From contig NZ_CP009279.1 in NCBI RefSeq assembly GCF_000758545.1, positions 6,572,001 through 6,636,000 of the forward strand: 64,000 bases of DNA, given 5' to 3'. Below the pieces are notes generated by a model. That model did no database searches and had not been told where the DNA came from. It worked only from the letters and a program-made list of their open reading frames with translations. Of the stretch, positions 45,224-54,055 are shown piece by piece (position 1 is the first letter of the stretch; each line of letters begins with the position of its first letter). A program made the position numbers and the translations under genes. The stretch comes from Paenibacillus sp. FSL H7-0737. GTDB lineage: Bacteria > Bacillota > Bacilli > Paenibacillales > Paenibacillaceae.

Positions 45224-46447
45224 CTATAATGATCCACTCACGAGACGCCCTTCGAACCATACCGCTTGACGGTCCGCTCTTCTTGCTACTGCTTCGGCCG
45301 AGCAGCTGGCATGCAGCAGCACAAAGCTTGCCGTGTCTCCTACTTTTGGCCATACCTGTTCACCTTTTAGATTAAGAGGCGTTATCCCTCCTGTTATGAA
45401 TCTAAGGGATTGCGATAATGACCCTTCATCACTACACCCATATAACTCTGCGTACCGTCCCGCCTTCTCCAATTGATCTCCATTTCCAAAAGGAGACCAG
45501 TGATCCGTAAGGCTGTCTGTTGCCAGTTTCACTTGTACACCTTGGCTGTGCAGCATCGGTAGTGGCATCATCATTCTTCCAATAGGTACTGTGGATGCAA
45601 TACCCATACTAAGTGATGCCATCCGTGCAGCCATTTCCTCTGCTTCCTGCTGCGATGCACCTGCGAACCAGAATGCGTGACTAACGGTCACCTTGCCCTG
45701 TAAGCCAGCTTCTTCTGTGAGATCAGCCAAACGCGATAGCGTCTGCTTTCCTGCTTCTTTTCCATCATGTAAGTGAAGATCAATGCCAGCATTATTCATT
45801 ACCGCTAGCTCGACCATGGTCTGGAGTGACTTCTCGATATCTCCATCCACTGAGTATGGATCGACACCACCTACATAGGTTGCCCCCTCTGCCAGGGATT
45901 GCTTTACTAATTCAACAGAATTAGAGCGAAGCAGACCATGCTGCGGAAAGGCTACAATTTCAGATGAAATTTTGCCCGAGAAGGTATCCAATGCTTGCAG
46001 GGTTGCCTCTAAACGCTTCAGACCGCTGACAGGCTCAATATTACAATGACTACGCACATGTGTAGCACCGAAACGCTGTATAAGCGTCAAGATGCTCTCC
46101 GCTTGTTGTCTCGCCATAGGCAGCAGCTTAGGCAATAATACCTTCTCTTCCTCAATGCGTTCGAAGACACCGGCAGCAGGCTTTACCGCTTTCCATGGTC
46201 CAGCGAAATATGTTTTATCTAAATGGATATGCGCCTCCTCAAAGGAAGGAAGCATCAATAACCCTTTGCAGTCATATTTAGGTAGATGACTCTGAAGCTC
46301 TACGTCCGCTCCAACCACTTCCGAAATCTTATCCCCGTCAATTCGGATATGACAAACCTTCGTATCTGTACCAACCACTTGTCCATCCTCAATAACATAA
46401 CCCTGCTCTAATCTTATATTGGTTAACCAGTAAGAAGCATTCAACAT
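45224..46447 (-). CDS. amidohydrolase, cytosine-deaminase-like
   Basis: About 407 residues from ATG 46447 (AAGGATGGGG upstream). Metal-ligand motifs of the amidohydrolase barrel are in order: HIHLDK (H-x-H), RSHCNIEP, DLHLHDG, VSHAFWF and ATDSLTDHWSP. The HxHLDKT(Y/F) form and ALDTFSG context resemble cytosine deaminase and its relatives, which deaminate cytosine, isoguanine or creatinine. The exact substrate is open. It is the first gene of a pair with the UDG-like protein. Confidence 0.82.
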   Translation of the reverse strand: MLNASYWLTNIRLEQGYVIEDGQVVGTDTKVCHIRIDGDKISEVVGADVELQSHLPKYDCKGLLMLPSFEEAHIHLDKTYFAGPWKAVKPAAGVFERIEEEKVLLPKLLPMARQQAESILTLIQRFGATHVRSHCNIEPVSGLKRLEATLQALDTFSGKISSEIVAFPQHGLLRSNSVELVKQSLAEGATYVGGVDPYSVDGDIEKSLQTMVELAVMNNAGIDLHLHDGKEAGKQTLSRLADLTEEAGLQGKVTVSHAFWFAGASQQEAEEMAARMASLSMGIASTVPIGRMMMPLPMLHSQGVQVKLATDSLTDHWSPFGNGDQLEKAGRYAELYGCSDEGSLSQSLRFITGGITPLNLKGEQVWPKVGDTASFVLLHASCSAEAVARRADRQAVWFEGRLVSGSL

Positions 46448-46556
46448 GCTACCCCATCCTTTTCTCAACGATTTAATATAGGTGCAAACCACTTTATCCT
46501 AAATGGTACCATAGCCTTCCTATATAAAAAATGTTTGAAAGGTTTTTAGCATAAGA

Positions 46557-48236
46557 CTATATCGTAAATATCCCAACTTCTAACTTTAAAAATACAGATA
46601 ACTCGCTGAGTTCTCTAAGTTTGGTCGTCATCTCATCGATAGTCGCAAGTTGCTCCTCCGTGGAAGCCGCTACTTCCTGTGAGGACGATGCCGACTGATC
46701 AATGAGCTGCGAAGATTGCACTAGAGCCTTTAATGATTGATGTGACATTGTAGACAGCTCACCAAATATGCCTTGAATGCGCAGCGTGCTTTGGGTTGTT
46801 AGATCAACCTTCTGAAAGATTTCCTCCAGAGATTGTTGCCCTTGTAATACTAAATCATTCTGTTGATTGACCACTTGTTGACTCGATTCCATCGTTTTGA
46901 CCGCTGCATTCGTATCCGCTTGAATTGCGCCAACAAGCTCGGCAATCTGCTCGGCTGCTCTTTCGGAACCTTCAGCAAGCTTACGGATCTCTCCTGCAAC
47001 TACTGCAAAACCTTTCCCTTGCTCTCCAGCGCGGGCCGCTTCAATGGCTGCATTTAGCGCGAGTAGATTCGTCTGACTAGCCAATTCGGAAATCACGTTA
47101 ATGATCTCACCGATTTGGCTGGATCGGCTGTTCAACTGTGCAATGGTTTCTGTTGAGCGCTCAATGGAACTAACCATAGTTTCCAAGTGATCTACAGATG
47201 CCCGGTTTGCACGCTGGCCAGTTTGCACCGCTTTTATTAAATGATTGGAATCGCTAACTGTCTTTACCGTTTCCTGCATAATTTCCTCAGAGATTTCCCC
47301 TGTCCGTTCCATCATCGTGAGTACTTGCCGCACATGTTCTGCTTGCTCCGTCGACCTCACAGCCATATCCGTAATAATCGTGGTAATCTGCTTGGATGTT
47401 TCATTTGTCTGCTCTGCTGAAACTTGAAGTATTTCTGCATTTTCATTCAGATGATTGGCCTGTGAAGTAACATTCCCGACGATGGCCCGAATGTTATCCA
47501 GAAACTGATTCATGGAATACGCCAACATCCCAATCTCATCATTACGCTTCATGTCCAGCTTCTTAGTCAGATCGCCTCCGTGTTCAACAAGCTCCATTAC
47601 ATGCTCATTAATTCTTCGCAGCGGTCGTACAATAAGTCGGGTTAAGATAATGAAGAGTAAGACAATAAAAATAATCAAAGCGATAACAAAACCGCCAATA
47701 ATTAAATATTGGTTGTTCATCATTGGCTCCAAGATCTGTTCTACAGACATCACTAGCACTAGCTTGTAATCTGTATCGCCGATCCTTGTAAAAGCATAAA
47801 CATTCTTCGAGTCCTCCGTACCACTAGTTCCCGTAGATTGTGCTATGAACTGACCAACCTTTTGCAACTGTATGTCCGGTTCATCAAATATAGCTTTACC
47901 TATATCGTGCTTAGGGTTCTGGCTTGCTACATATCGACCAGCTTTATCTATGACAAAATAATAACCTGTATCCTCCTCACTCATTTCAGCCAAGCTCTTC
48001 TGAAAATCATTCGACAATCGACTATTCAGTTTAGTAGAAGTAAGCTCCACCTTATAGTTAAGCTTTTGTTCAACTTCATGACTGAGAATTTCATTAAACT
48101 TAGAAAATGTGTACATACATAGACCTGCAAAAATCAACACCATGTATACTACAGAAACGGTCATAACGATGGTTCGAACGGTTTTCTTCTTCAATGTCTG
48201 AATTCCCTTCCAATCTAGTGACATCATGTCATCCAT
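46557..48236 (-). CDS. methyl-accepting chemotaxis protein
   Basis: 559 residues: N-terminal helix (about 20-42), an extracytoplasmic sensor of ~130 residues (sCache-like; GYYFVIDKAGRYVASQNP), a second helix (176-200), HAMP (about 200-255) and a cytoplasmic signalling domain with the conserved hairpin NLLALNAAIEAARAGEQGKG and IRKLAEGSERAAEQI. Start is uncertain: ATG 48236 or an ATG 9-12 nt downstream. It begins two bases after the polysaccharide deacetylase stop, so it is the last gene of the sensor/YkoP/deacetylase operon. Confidence 0.92.
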   Translation of the reverse strand: MDDMMSLDWKGIQTLKKKTVRTIVMTVSVVYMVLIFAGLCMYTFSKFNEILSHEVEQKLNYKVELTSTKLNSRLSNDFQKSLAEMSEEDTGYYFVIDKAGRYVASQNPKHDIGKAIFDEPDIQLQKVGQFIAQSTGTSGTEDSKNVYAFTRIGDTDYKLVLVMSVEQILEPMMNNQYLIIGGFVIALIIFIVLLFIILTRLIVRPLRRINEHVMELVEHGGDLTKKLDMKRNDEIGMLAYSMNQFLDNIRAIVGNVTSQANHLNENAEILQVSAEQTNETSKQITTIITDMAVRSTEQAEHVRQVLTMMERTGEISEEIMQETVKTVSDSNHLIKAVQTGQRANRASVDHLETMVSSIERSTETIAQLNSRSSQIGEIINVISELASQTNLLALNAAIEAARAGEQGKGFAVVAGEIRKLAEGSERAAEQIAELVGAIQADTNAAVKTMESSQQVVNQQNDLVLQGQQSLEEIFQKVDLTTQSTLRIQGIFGELSTMSHQSLKALVQSSQLIDQSASSSQEVAASTEEQLATIDEMTTKLRELSELSVFLKLEVGIFTI

Positions 48237-48238
48237 AG

Positions 48239-49003
48239 CTACAGATTAATCTGACCGTGATGTTTGATGCTGGACCTAGCTTCTCCAATGCGACTAGCTT
48301 CCTTGTTCAGTAGCTCATCCACTCGATGGCTCTTCAGCCCCCTTCTTGAAATCTCCTTTAAGACCTCTTCCAGTCCGGTGATCATGTTCAGCGGTGCTTC
48401 TCGATCTGCCCCCGGTGTATCACCATTGTCGTGCAGAACGATGATAGAACCGGGTTTTATTTTTTTCAATAAGTCATGCTTTATTTGGGCTGCGCTAACA
48501 GACGCCTTCCAGTCTCCCACCATTACAGACCACAACACTACCCGATAAGAACGTCTAAGAAAGACAAGATCGCCTAAATTAAGGAGCCCCCATGGTGGTC
48601 GATACAAGATAGGCCGCTCTCCTGTAATCCGCTCGACAATTTCAGCTGTTCGATCTACTTGCTTCCGTCTATTCGTCCATGGAGAGTAAATCCAGTTAGG
48701 CGTATGTGTATAATTATGAATGCCGATCTGATGTCCTTCACGGTGCATTCGCTGGATTAAATCCGGGAATTGCTCAGCCCTTTTGCCTAATACGAAGAAA
48801 GTTGCCTTAACGTCATGTTCATGCAGCAAGTCCAATAATTCAGGGGTATAGCATGGATCTGGCCCGTCATCGAAAGTAAAGGCAACTTCCTTCGCGGCAT
48901 TTCCTCTGGATACAACTCCCCATCCCAATATTCGAGTAATCACAAACGGAACAATCATATAAAGAATAATCGCATCTATAGCTAAAATAAGGAGCGTCCA
49001 CAC
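48239..49003 (-). CDS. membrane-anchored polysaccharide deacetylase (NodB-type)
   Basis: 254 residues from GTG 49003, which overlaps the YkoP-like stop by one base. An N-terminal transmembrane helix (2-25) anchors the NodB domain. Its five motifs are present: TFDDGPD (catalytic base and metal Asp), HNYTH (metal His pair), RPPWG, the W-x-x-M-x-G-D-W strand and LHDNG. Such CE4 enzymes remove acetyl groups from peptidoglycan or other N-acetylglucosamine polymers outside the membrane. Confidence 0.92.
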   Translation of the reverse strand: MWTLLILAIDAIILYMIVPFVITRILGWGVVSRGNAAKEVAFTFDDGPDPCYTPELLDLLHEHDVKATFFVLGKRAEQFPDLIQRMHREGHQIGIHNYTHTPNWIYSPWTNRRKQVDRTAEIVERITGERPILYRPPWGLLNLGDLVFLRRSYRVVLWSVMVGDWKASVSAAQIKHDLLKKIKPGSIIVLHDNGDTPGADREAPLNMITGLEEVLKEISRRGLKSHRVDELLNKEASRIGEARSSIKHHGQINL

Positions 49004-49605
49004 TAGGAAACCGCCTCTTTCCTTCGAGGAGCAAACCGCGCTTTCAAAGACTGCTTACTAAGCACGAGCATCTTAGGAGACAACTTCTCCGTGCTGTCCT
49101 CAACGCGATGTTTCCCCTCCGGATGCAGCATCCGAAGTAAGAACCGAAGATAGATTCCGAACCATCGCCGCTGCCATTTGGACTTGATAGGATGCTGCTC
49201 AAACCCTATTCCATGAATGATCCCCCGGTGAAGTAGCGTAATCCCCGTTAGCGCCTGCACTTTGCTTAGTTCTGGATTGCTATCTAGTTCACGACTAATC
49301 TCCTTCATGGCCTCGCGAAGCATACGTGCAGTTCGAATTCCGGCCCGATCAGCGCCCAGGGTACGCGTAAGCTGCACTACCTGACGATTATCCAGATGAA
49401 GTTCACCCACCCAATCTCCGGGAAGAATCTGATGTCCATCTTGGCAGACTATACTTTCACCGTGATACTTTAACACGACCAATTTACATATCCCGTATCT
49501 CCACACAGACTGGCTGCGGAATTTGGTGACAATAGCAAATAGATTCTCCCACATCATCCAAAGAGATTGCGAGAATAATTTTATAAATGAAACTGAGGCT
49601 ACCAT
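49003..49605 (-). CDS. YkoP-like protein
   Basis: 200 residues with no signal peptide. The segment LHLDNRQVVQLTRTLGADR, then the basic helix and GITLLHRGIIHGIGFEQHPI, match the YkoP family as I recall it, which is usually encoded beside polysaccharide deacetylases or glycosyltransferases. Function unknown. ATG follows AAGGAAG. It overlaps the deacetylase gene by one base, indicating tight co-expression. Confidence 0.65.
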   Translation of the reverse strand: MVASVSFIKLFSQSLWMMWENLFAIVTKFRSQSVWRYGICKLVVLKYHGESIVCQDGHQILPGDWVGELHLDNRQVVQLTRTLGADRAGIRTARMLREAMKEISRELDSNPELSKVQALTGITLLHRGIIHGIGFEQHPIKSKWQRRWFGIYLRFLLRMLHPEGKHRVEDSTEKLSPKMLVLSKQSLKARFAPRRKEAVS

Positions 49606-49631
49606 TAATCTTCCTTCTTTCGTGTAAAAGT

Positions 49632-50228
49632 TTATCTTCTAGCAAAATCTTTCACTAAACGCCGCGTATACCTGCCGATCATCTTTACTAAACCGTTGCC
49701 AAGATAAGCACCTATCCAAAGAGATACCGCGCCTAACAGCATGAACAGAAGTGAGGTGTTGAGTGTTTTATTTTCAATCCCGAATAACGATATAGAAGAG
49801 ATATCGATGAAATACAAGATAGGGGACAACAAGAGAATAATAGGGGACAAATAGAAAAGAGTTGCACATATGAGACTGAGCATTCCAATTCCAAATTGCA
49901 GCATTAACCCTATAATTGCTCTCCAGTTATGCTCATCGGACAGCTCCGCCTTAACCTTTTCCCATATGTTTCCTTGTTCTTGAGATCGAGTTGGAAGCGT
50001 CCGAACGGAGATATCCGTATAGACTTTCGTTCGAATTCGCTCATGTTGTAAAAAGGTTTCGGTAGAACGCAAAACATAATAAAGGATCGGAATCCCTACT
50101 ATGGTGAAGGACATCGCGACCCCAAAAGTGATGCCTACCAAATAAAAGCAAAAGTAAAATAGCCCTGTGGCAAAAGTAATTAATAAGAAACAGAAATTCC
50201 TCACATGCTTCCGGATCATTTGACTCAT
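49632..50228 (-). CDS. sensor-domain membrane protein without kinase
   Basis: 198 residues with four hydrophobic segments (about 8-28, 32-52, 105-135, 155-178) and an ATG after AGGAGAAT. The pattern resembles the stand-alone Sensor domain (PF13796-type) that normally forms the N-terminus of DesK/NarX-like histidine kinases. Here it has no kinase and lies downstream of a kinase-regulator fusion, suggesting a split sensor or a membrane partner. It is the first gene of the YkoP/deacetylase/MCP operon, 26 nt before the YkoP-like gene. Confidence 0.7.
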   Translation of the reverse strand: MSQMIRKHVRNFCFLLITFATGLFYFCFYLVGITFGVAMSFTIVGIPILYYVLRSTETFLQHERIRTKVYTDISVRTLPTRSQEQGNIWEKVKAELSDEHNWRAIIGLMLQFGIGMLSLICATLFYLSPIILLLSPILYFIDISSISLFGIENKTLNTSLLFMLLGAVSLWIGAYLGNGLVKMIGRYTRRLVKDFARR

Positions 50229-50317
50229 ATTCTCCTCTTCCTCTCTGCACTAAAAATTTGTTCATCTTTGTAAATCCTATGTTAGAGCTCCTGATGTAAA
50301 ATCGACCAGTGCCATAA

Positions 50318-50329
50318 TGTCATATGACA
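50318..50329. promoter_or_regulatory. TGTCATATGACA palindrome (copy C)
   Basis: A perfect copy of the palindromic core found at 16483-16494. It lies 90-101 bp before the sensor-domain gene and just beyond the terminator of the kinase-regulator fusion gene. Confidence 0.55.
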
Positions 50330-50341
50330 GTTATTTCATAC

Positions 50342-50393
50342 AAAAAAGCACCTTTCGCCTACTCCCACAAGGGAAAATAGACAACAAGGTGCT
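50342..50393 (-). terminator. terminator after the fused kinase-regulator gene
   Basis: On the minus strand AGCACCTT and AAGGTGCT pair across a long loop and are followed by TTTTTT. Confidence 0.75.
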
Positions 50394-50424
50394 CGCTCTA
50401 CAATTTCAGATCATTCGGTTTTAG

Positions 50425-52212
50425 TTATTCCAATGTGCCAAAGGCTTTCTCAACAGCCTCTTCGCGATTCCGTACACCCAGCTTAGCATAGATGGTAGAA
50501 GCGTAATTTCTCACCGTTCCATCAGACAAATACAATTTAGCTGCAATGGATTTATAACGCATGCCCTTTGACAGGCATTCTAGAATTTCCAGCTCGCGCG
50601 GGGTCAGCCCATACTCATTACTCTGCTCAGTCTGCGCTTCAGAAGTTGGATGCATCTCATAATGATCAATTAATACATTCGTAATAGCTGGTGTTATCAT
50701 CTTCACACCCCGATGTACGAGACGTATCCCTTCGAATAGCTCCTGCGGTTCAGTAGACTTTAACAAGTAGCCATCTGCCCCGTTTTGCAGTGCTTCGACT
50801 GCCAAATCCGTTTCTTGAAAAGTAGTCAGGATCAGCACTCGTACCCCTGGCCACTTTTGCTTAATAAGCTTCGTTGCTTCCGCACCGTCCATGTCAGGCA
50901 TATTTAAGTCCATCAGCACCACATGAGGCTGTTCCTGCTCACAGAAGCCTACTGCTTGTTCACCATTCTCAGCTAACCCAATGATCTCAAAATCGGGCTG
51001 CTGCTCTAAAATAATTCGCAGACTATCCCGGATATAAGGTTGATCATCGACCAGCAATAAGCGAATCATTTCCTCCTGTATCTCTTCAAGCCTTGGTAAA
51101 CTACAGGTCACTAAGGTTCCTTCCCCTGGCTTAGAGTAGAGATACACTTGGCCTTGCAGGTTGGAAGCACGTTCCTTCATCGCGTTCACACCAAATCCTG
51201 CTTTTAAATCTTCAGTGCCTAATCCATTATCCTGCACTTCCAGTCGAATTAACTTCTCCTCGTAATGCAGGGTGATGACAATTTCACTGGCTTGACCATG
51301 ACGAACAGCGTTGGTTATCGACTCTTGCAAACATCTATATAAGGTCATTTTAGCCTGCTTGGATATTGTATAAGCCTCTCCGAACGTTCTTAGACGAACC
51401 TGAACCTTCGAAAAGGTCTGGAAATCATCCACTAATTTCTGCAGGGACTGCATAAGCGTCAATGAATCCTGCGAAGAGCCCACATGGTGCAAATATTTAC
51501 GCACATCATCCAAGCCATTGCGAGTTAGCTTTAATAAGGAATCTATCTTTTGCTCTCCTTCAGAGGTATTCACCTCCGTACGTAAAGTCTCCAGCCCCAT
51601 AAGAATTGAAGTATAAGAATGCCCTACAGTGTCATGCAAATCTTTGGATAATCGATCTCTTTCCTCCAGAAGGGTCATACGCTCGACTTGTGAGATATAC
51701 TGCTCCAGGACAGCATTCTGGTTCTTAATAATCCCGTTCTGCTTATGATTCACCACCAGCAAGTGAAAAGCGAAGCCAATCGTATACACCAAGCCAAAGT
51801 TCACAATCATCGATATAGCATCCATTTGTTGTGACAATTTAGATAACATTATTGGAATCAAGATCACCGTGATCGGAGCTGACCAACGATAGGACTTCTG
51901 TGCACTATTGCTGGCAATCATAAAAGCAATTGGCAGAAAAGTTACATACGAATCAGGAAACAGAGCAGCCAAATATAAGCATAGACCACCTGAAAGAAGG
52001 ATCTCCGCCATCAGATAATACTTATAATGCAGCTGCAAACAAAACCAAGGCACTGAAAAAGAGATCACACCCCAAACAAACACGATCCAGAAAGGAATCG
52101 TAAAGTCCTCCGAGAGGTAACACATCGTAACTATAAAAGAAGTAGAAAAACAAATCCGAAACAGGAGGACGAGCCAATCGTACCAGAACCACTGTTTGAC
52201 CAGATTAAACAA
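50425..52212 (-). CDS. fused DesK-type histidine kinase and NarL-type response regulator
   Basis: A 595-residue single chain. Five to six transmembrane helices (10-155) lead to a HisKA_3 domain with H193 in DLHDTVGH, HATPase motifs (NAVRHGQAS, GFGVNAMKERA) ending near 375, then a receiver starting at M382 (MIRLLLVDDQ, D435 phospho-acceptor in VLMDLNMPD) and a LuxR HTH (GLTPRELEILECLSKG). Kinase and regulator are normally separate. Here the reading frame continues through, but AGGAGG sits two bases before the in-frame ATG 51069 of the regulator. This looks like a recent gene fusion that may still give free regulator by internal initiation. Confidence 0.9.
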   Translation of the reverse strand: MFNLVKQWFWYDWLVLLFRICFSTSFIVTMCYLSEDFTIPFWIVFVWGVISFSVPWFCLQLHYKYYLMAEILLSGGLCLYLAALFPDSYVTFLPIAFMIASNSAQKSYRWSAPITVILIPIMLSKLSQQMDAISMIVNFGLVYTIGFAFHLLVVNHKQNGIIKNQNAVLEQYISQVERMTLLEERDRLSKDLHDTVGHSYTSILMGLETLRTEVNTSEGEQKIDSLLKLTRNGLDDVRKYLHHVGSSQDSLTLMQSLQKLVDDFQTFSKVQVRLRTFGEAYTISKQAKMTLYRCLQESITNAVRHGQASEIVITLHYEEKLIRLEVQDNGLGTEDLKAGFGVNAMKERASNLQGQVYLYSKPGEGTLVTCSLPRLEEIQEEMIRLLLVDDQPYIRDSLRIILEQQPDFEIIGLAENGEQAVGFCEQEQPHVVLMDLNMPDMDGAEATKLIKQKWPGVRVLILTTFQETDLAVEALQNGADGYLLKSTEPQELFEGIRLVHRGVKMITPAITNVLIDHYEMHPTSEAQTEQSNEYGLTPRELEILECLSKGMRYKSIAAKLYLSDGTVRNYASTIYAKLGVRNREEAVEKAFGTLE

Positions 52213-52288
52213 GACATTGCCCCCTATAAATTCTGCTGACTAGACCCTTATTATAGTGTAACCCCCTGAGGCCTTACTAGTTACAAAA

Positions 52289-52309
52289 GGTCATGAGATG
52301 GGATGACAT
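52289..52309 (-). promoter_or_regulatory. TGTCAT/TCATGAC element before the kinase-regulator fusion (copy D, diverged)
   Basis: On the minus strand TGTCATC, a short spacer, then TCATGAC, related to copies A and B but with a shorter spacing. A TATAAT hexamer with no good -35 lies downstream near 52250, which fits an activator-dependent promoter. Confidence 0.4.
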
Positions 52310-52336
52310 TTATGCTAGGGATGTAATTACAGAATA

Positions 52337-52371
52337 GAAAAAAAGATACCATCCCTTTAGGGGCAGCATCC
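52337..52371 (-). terminator. terminator after the beta-propeller gene
   Basis: An imperfect stem (GATGCTGCCCC with GGGATGGTATC) is followed on the minus strand by seven Ts, 29 bp past the stop of the propeller gene. Confidence 0.75.
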
Positions 52372-52399
52372 CTTGATCAATCCTAATCGATTTCTGGAA

Positions 52400-53578
52400 T
52401 TAAAACTTAATTCGTGAAAATCCATTGTCTGTCATTACATACCCCACGCCATTGCCTACATAGTTGAAATTAAAATCATCCTTCAGCTTAAAAGTATAAT
52501 CTACTGCGAGCGTTTTAGGATTTAAAACATATGTGGTGGAACCCGGGAAGCCAAGCTCAATATTACCATCCTGTAATCGGCCCAACGATACAAAAAATTC
52601 TGTCTCATCTTTAAGCGCTACCGACTTAACCAATCCTTTGACATTATATAGAGACAGCTTGCCATTGGCATAAACCCCATAAACTTCACCAAGCGAGGAT
52701 ACGACAGCATCACCTGCGATATCTCTTCCCCACAGTAGATTACCTTTAGAGTTGAATCCGAATAACCGATTCCCTGTCTTTGGTATATTAGTACGGATTA
52801 GTACTGTTCCATCGGAAAGCACCTGATTGTAATACACTTCAGTGTACGAATCGGTCGGCATTTGATATGTAAACACTGAATTTAAGGAAGAATCGAGTGC
52901 CTGGATACGTGAGCCTTTCCCACCACCGTAATTCGTTTGAATTAAGACACGATTTCCTTGCGCCAACACCGTTCCTTTATAAGAAATATTTTTTACTTTG
53001 GTACCACTTTTATTAATTAAAGTTAGTGACCCGTTATAATTCCCATTGTTATCAAAATTACCTTGGGATGCAAAGACTAAACTCCCGTTATCAAGTCTAT
53101 ATAAGTATCCCTCTGTCTGAGACAAATTCACTTTCCATTTCCGTTTTCCGTCTGGTCCCACCGCATAGATCTGAGTTGCGTCAGGTGAAAGATTATCTGT
53201 AAAGGTTATGTATACCGTTCCATCTGGCGCCACTAAATAATCTTTCGATTCACGAAACATCGCTGTGCCCGGGTCTGCAAAATTAACTGACCACTTTAGC
53301 TTCCCTGTCTGTGTATCATAAGATTTCAGCGTATCAACCAACCATACCTTAGTTTGGGTAGCATGCTCTTCCTTAGTGTGGAGATACACTGTATTTAATG
53401 ATGGAACCTCCACGGGACCCCCTTCTATGCTTTCTAATGCTCCCACAACATTCAGCTGACTCCATTGGGGGCTAGGTAATTTCGTTACTGTTCCAGCGGC
53501 CTCTACAACATTAAAAGATAGCGTACTGGCGGTAATCAGCAAGAGCGCAAGAAGACCTGTAAATATTCCTTTTTTCAA
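52400..53578 (-). CDS. secreted PQQ-like beta-propeller protein
   Basis: 392 residues with a signal peptide (1-27, VVEAAG). The mature part is a string of blade motifs such as SYDTQTGKLKWSV, AVGPDGKRKWKV, FGFNSKGNLLWGRDI and YNVKGLVKSVAL, the W-containing repeat of PQQ/WD-like propellers. No catalytic residues are recognisable, so it may bind a partner or scaffold. Start ATG follows AAAGGTTG. It is not obviously linked to the neighbouring kinase. Confidence 0.78.
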   Translation of the reverse strand: MKKGIFTGLLALLLITASTLSFNVVEAAGTVTKLPSPQWSQLNVVGALESIEGGPVEVPSLNTVYLHTKEEHATQTKVWLVDTLKSYDTQTGKLKWSVNFADPGTAMFRESKDYLVAPDGTVYITFTDNLSPDATQIYAVGPDGKRKWKVNLSQTEGYLYRLDNGSLVFASQGNFDNNGNYNGSLTLINKSGTKVKNISYKGTVLAQGNRVLIQTNYGGGKGSRIQALDSSLNSVFTYQMPTDSYTEVYYNQVLSDGTVLIRTNIPKTGNRLFGFNSKGNLLWGRDIAGDAVVSSLGEVYGVYANGKLSLYNVKGLVKSVALKDETEFFVSLGRLQDGNIELGFPGSTTYVLNPKTLAVDYTFKLKDDFNFNYVGNGVGYVMTDNGFSRIKF

Positions 53579-53742
53579 AAAATATCAACCTTTCTTTCCA
53601 TAAATAGTATGTATCATGTTACTTTACTACCTTTTTTAAGGGACAACAAGATTATATTAATCATCTTTTTTTATAAAGGCATAAATTGTATGATAGTACA
53701 TATTATTTAGCCAGAAATTATGGATGAAGGGGTCGATAACCA

Positions 53743-54026
53743 ATGGGCGAGAATATCCAGATACAAAATGTAATGGATCAATTAAACAAATGGCTCATTA
53801 AATCACCTCAAGAAATCAGACTTATGTCAGAAACAGAAGTGACAGAGCGCCCCCAGCCGCATAAATGGTCACGAAAAGAAATATTAGGACATCTATGTGA
53901 CTCCGCGATCAATAATCTTGAACGATTCATCAAAATTCAATATGAGGAGCAGCCATACGTCCTGCATGGTTGATTCAAGACTATCTAGAACATATGGAGC
54001 ACCATATTCAAAAGCAAATTTTATAA
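53743..54026 (+). pseudogene. DinB-superfamily gene with an internal deletion
   Basis: The first 77 codons (from ATG 53743) are a normal DinB/YfiT-like start: helix 1, then KWSRKEILGHLCDSAINNLERF with the metal His of GHLCDSA. The frame stops at 53973. Directly beyond, in another frame starting at about 53967, WLIQDYLEHMEHHI and a stop at 54024 give the typical DinB C-terminus with its H-x-x-H. The central ~70 codons are missing and the frame is shifted. Only one metal ligand region survives on each side, so no functional enzyme is expected. Confidence 0.75.
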
Positions 54027-54055
54027 CGCATTACTCATCACCGGAGGACACAATT

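Noticed and set aside
50041..50265. 74-codon frame overlapping the sensor-domain gene start
   Set aside because: It reads the ribosome binding site of the sensor gene and has no independent support.
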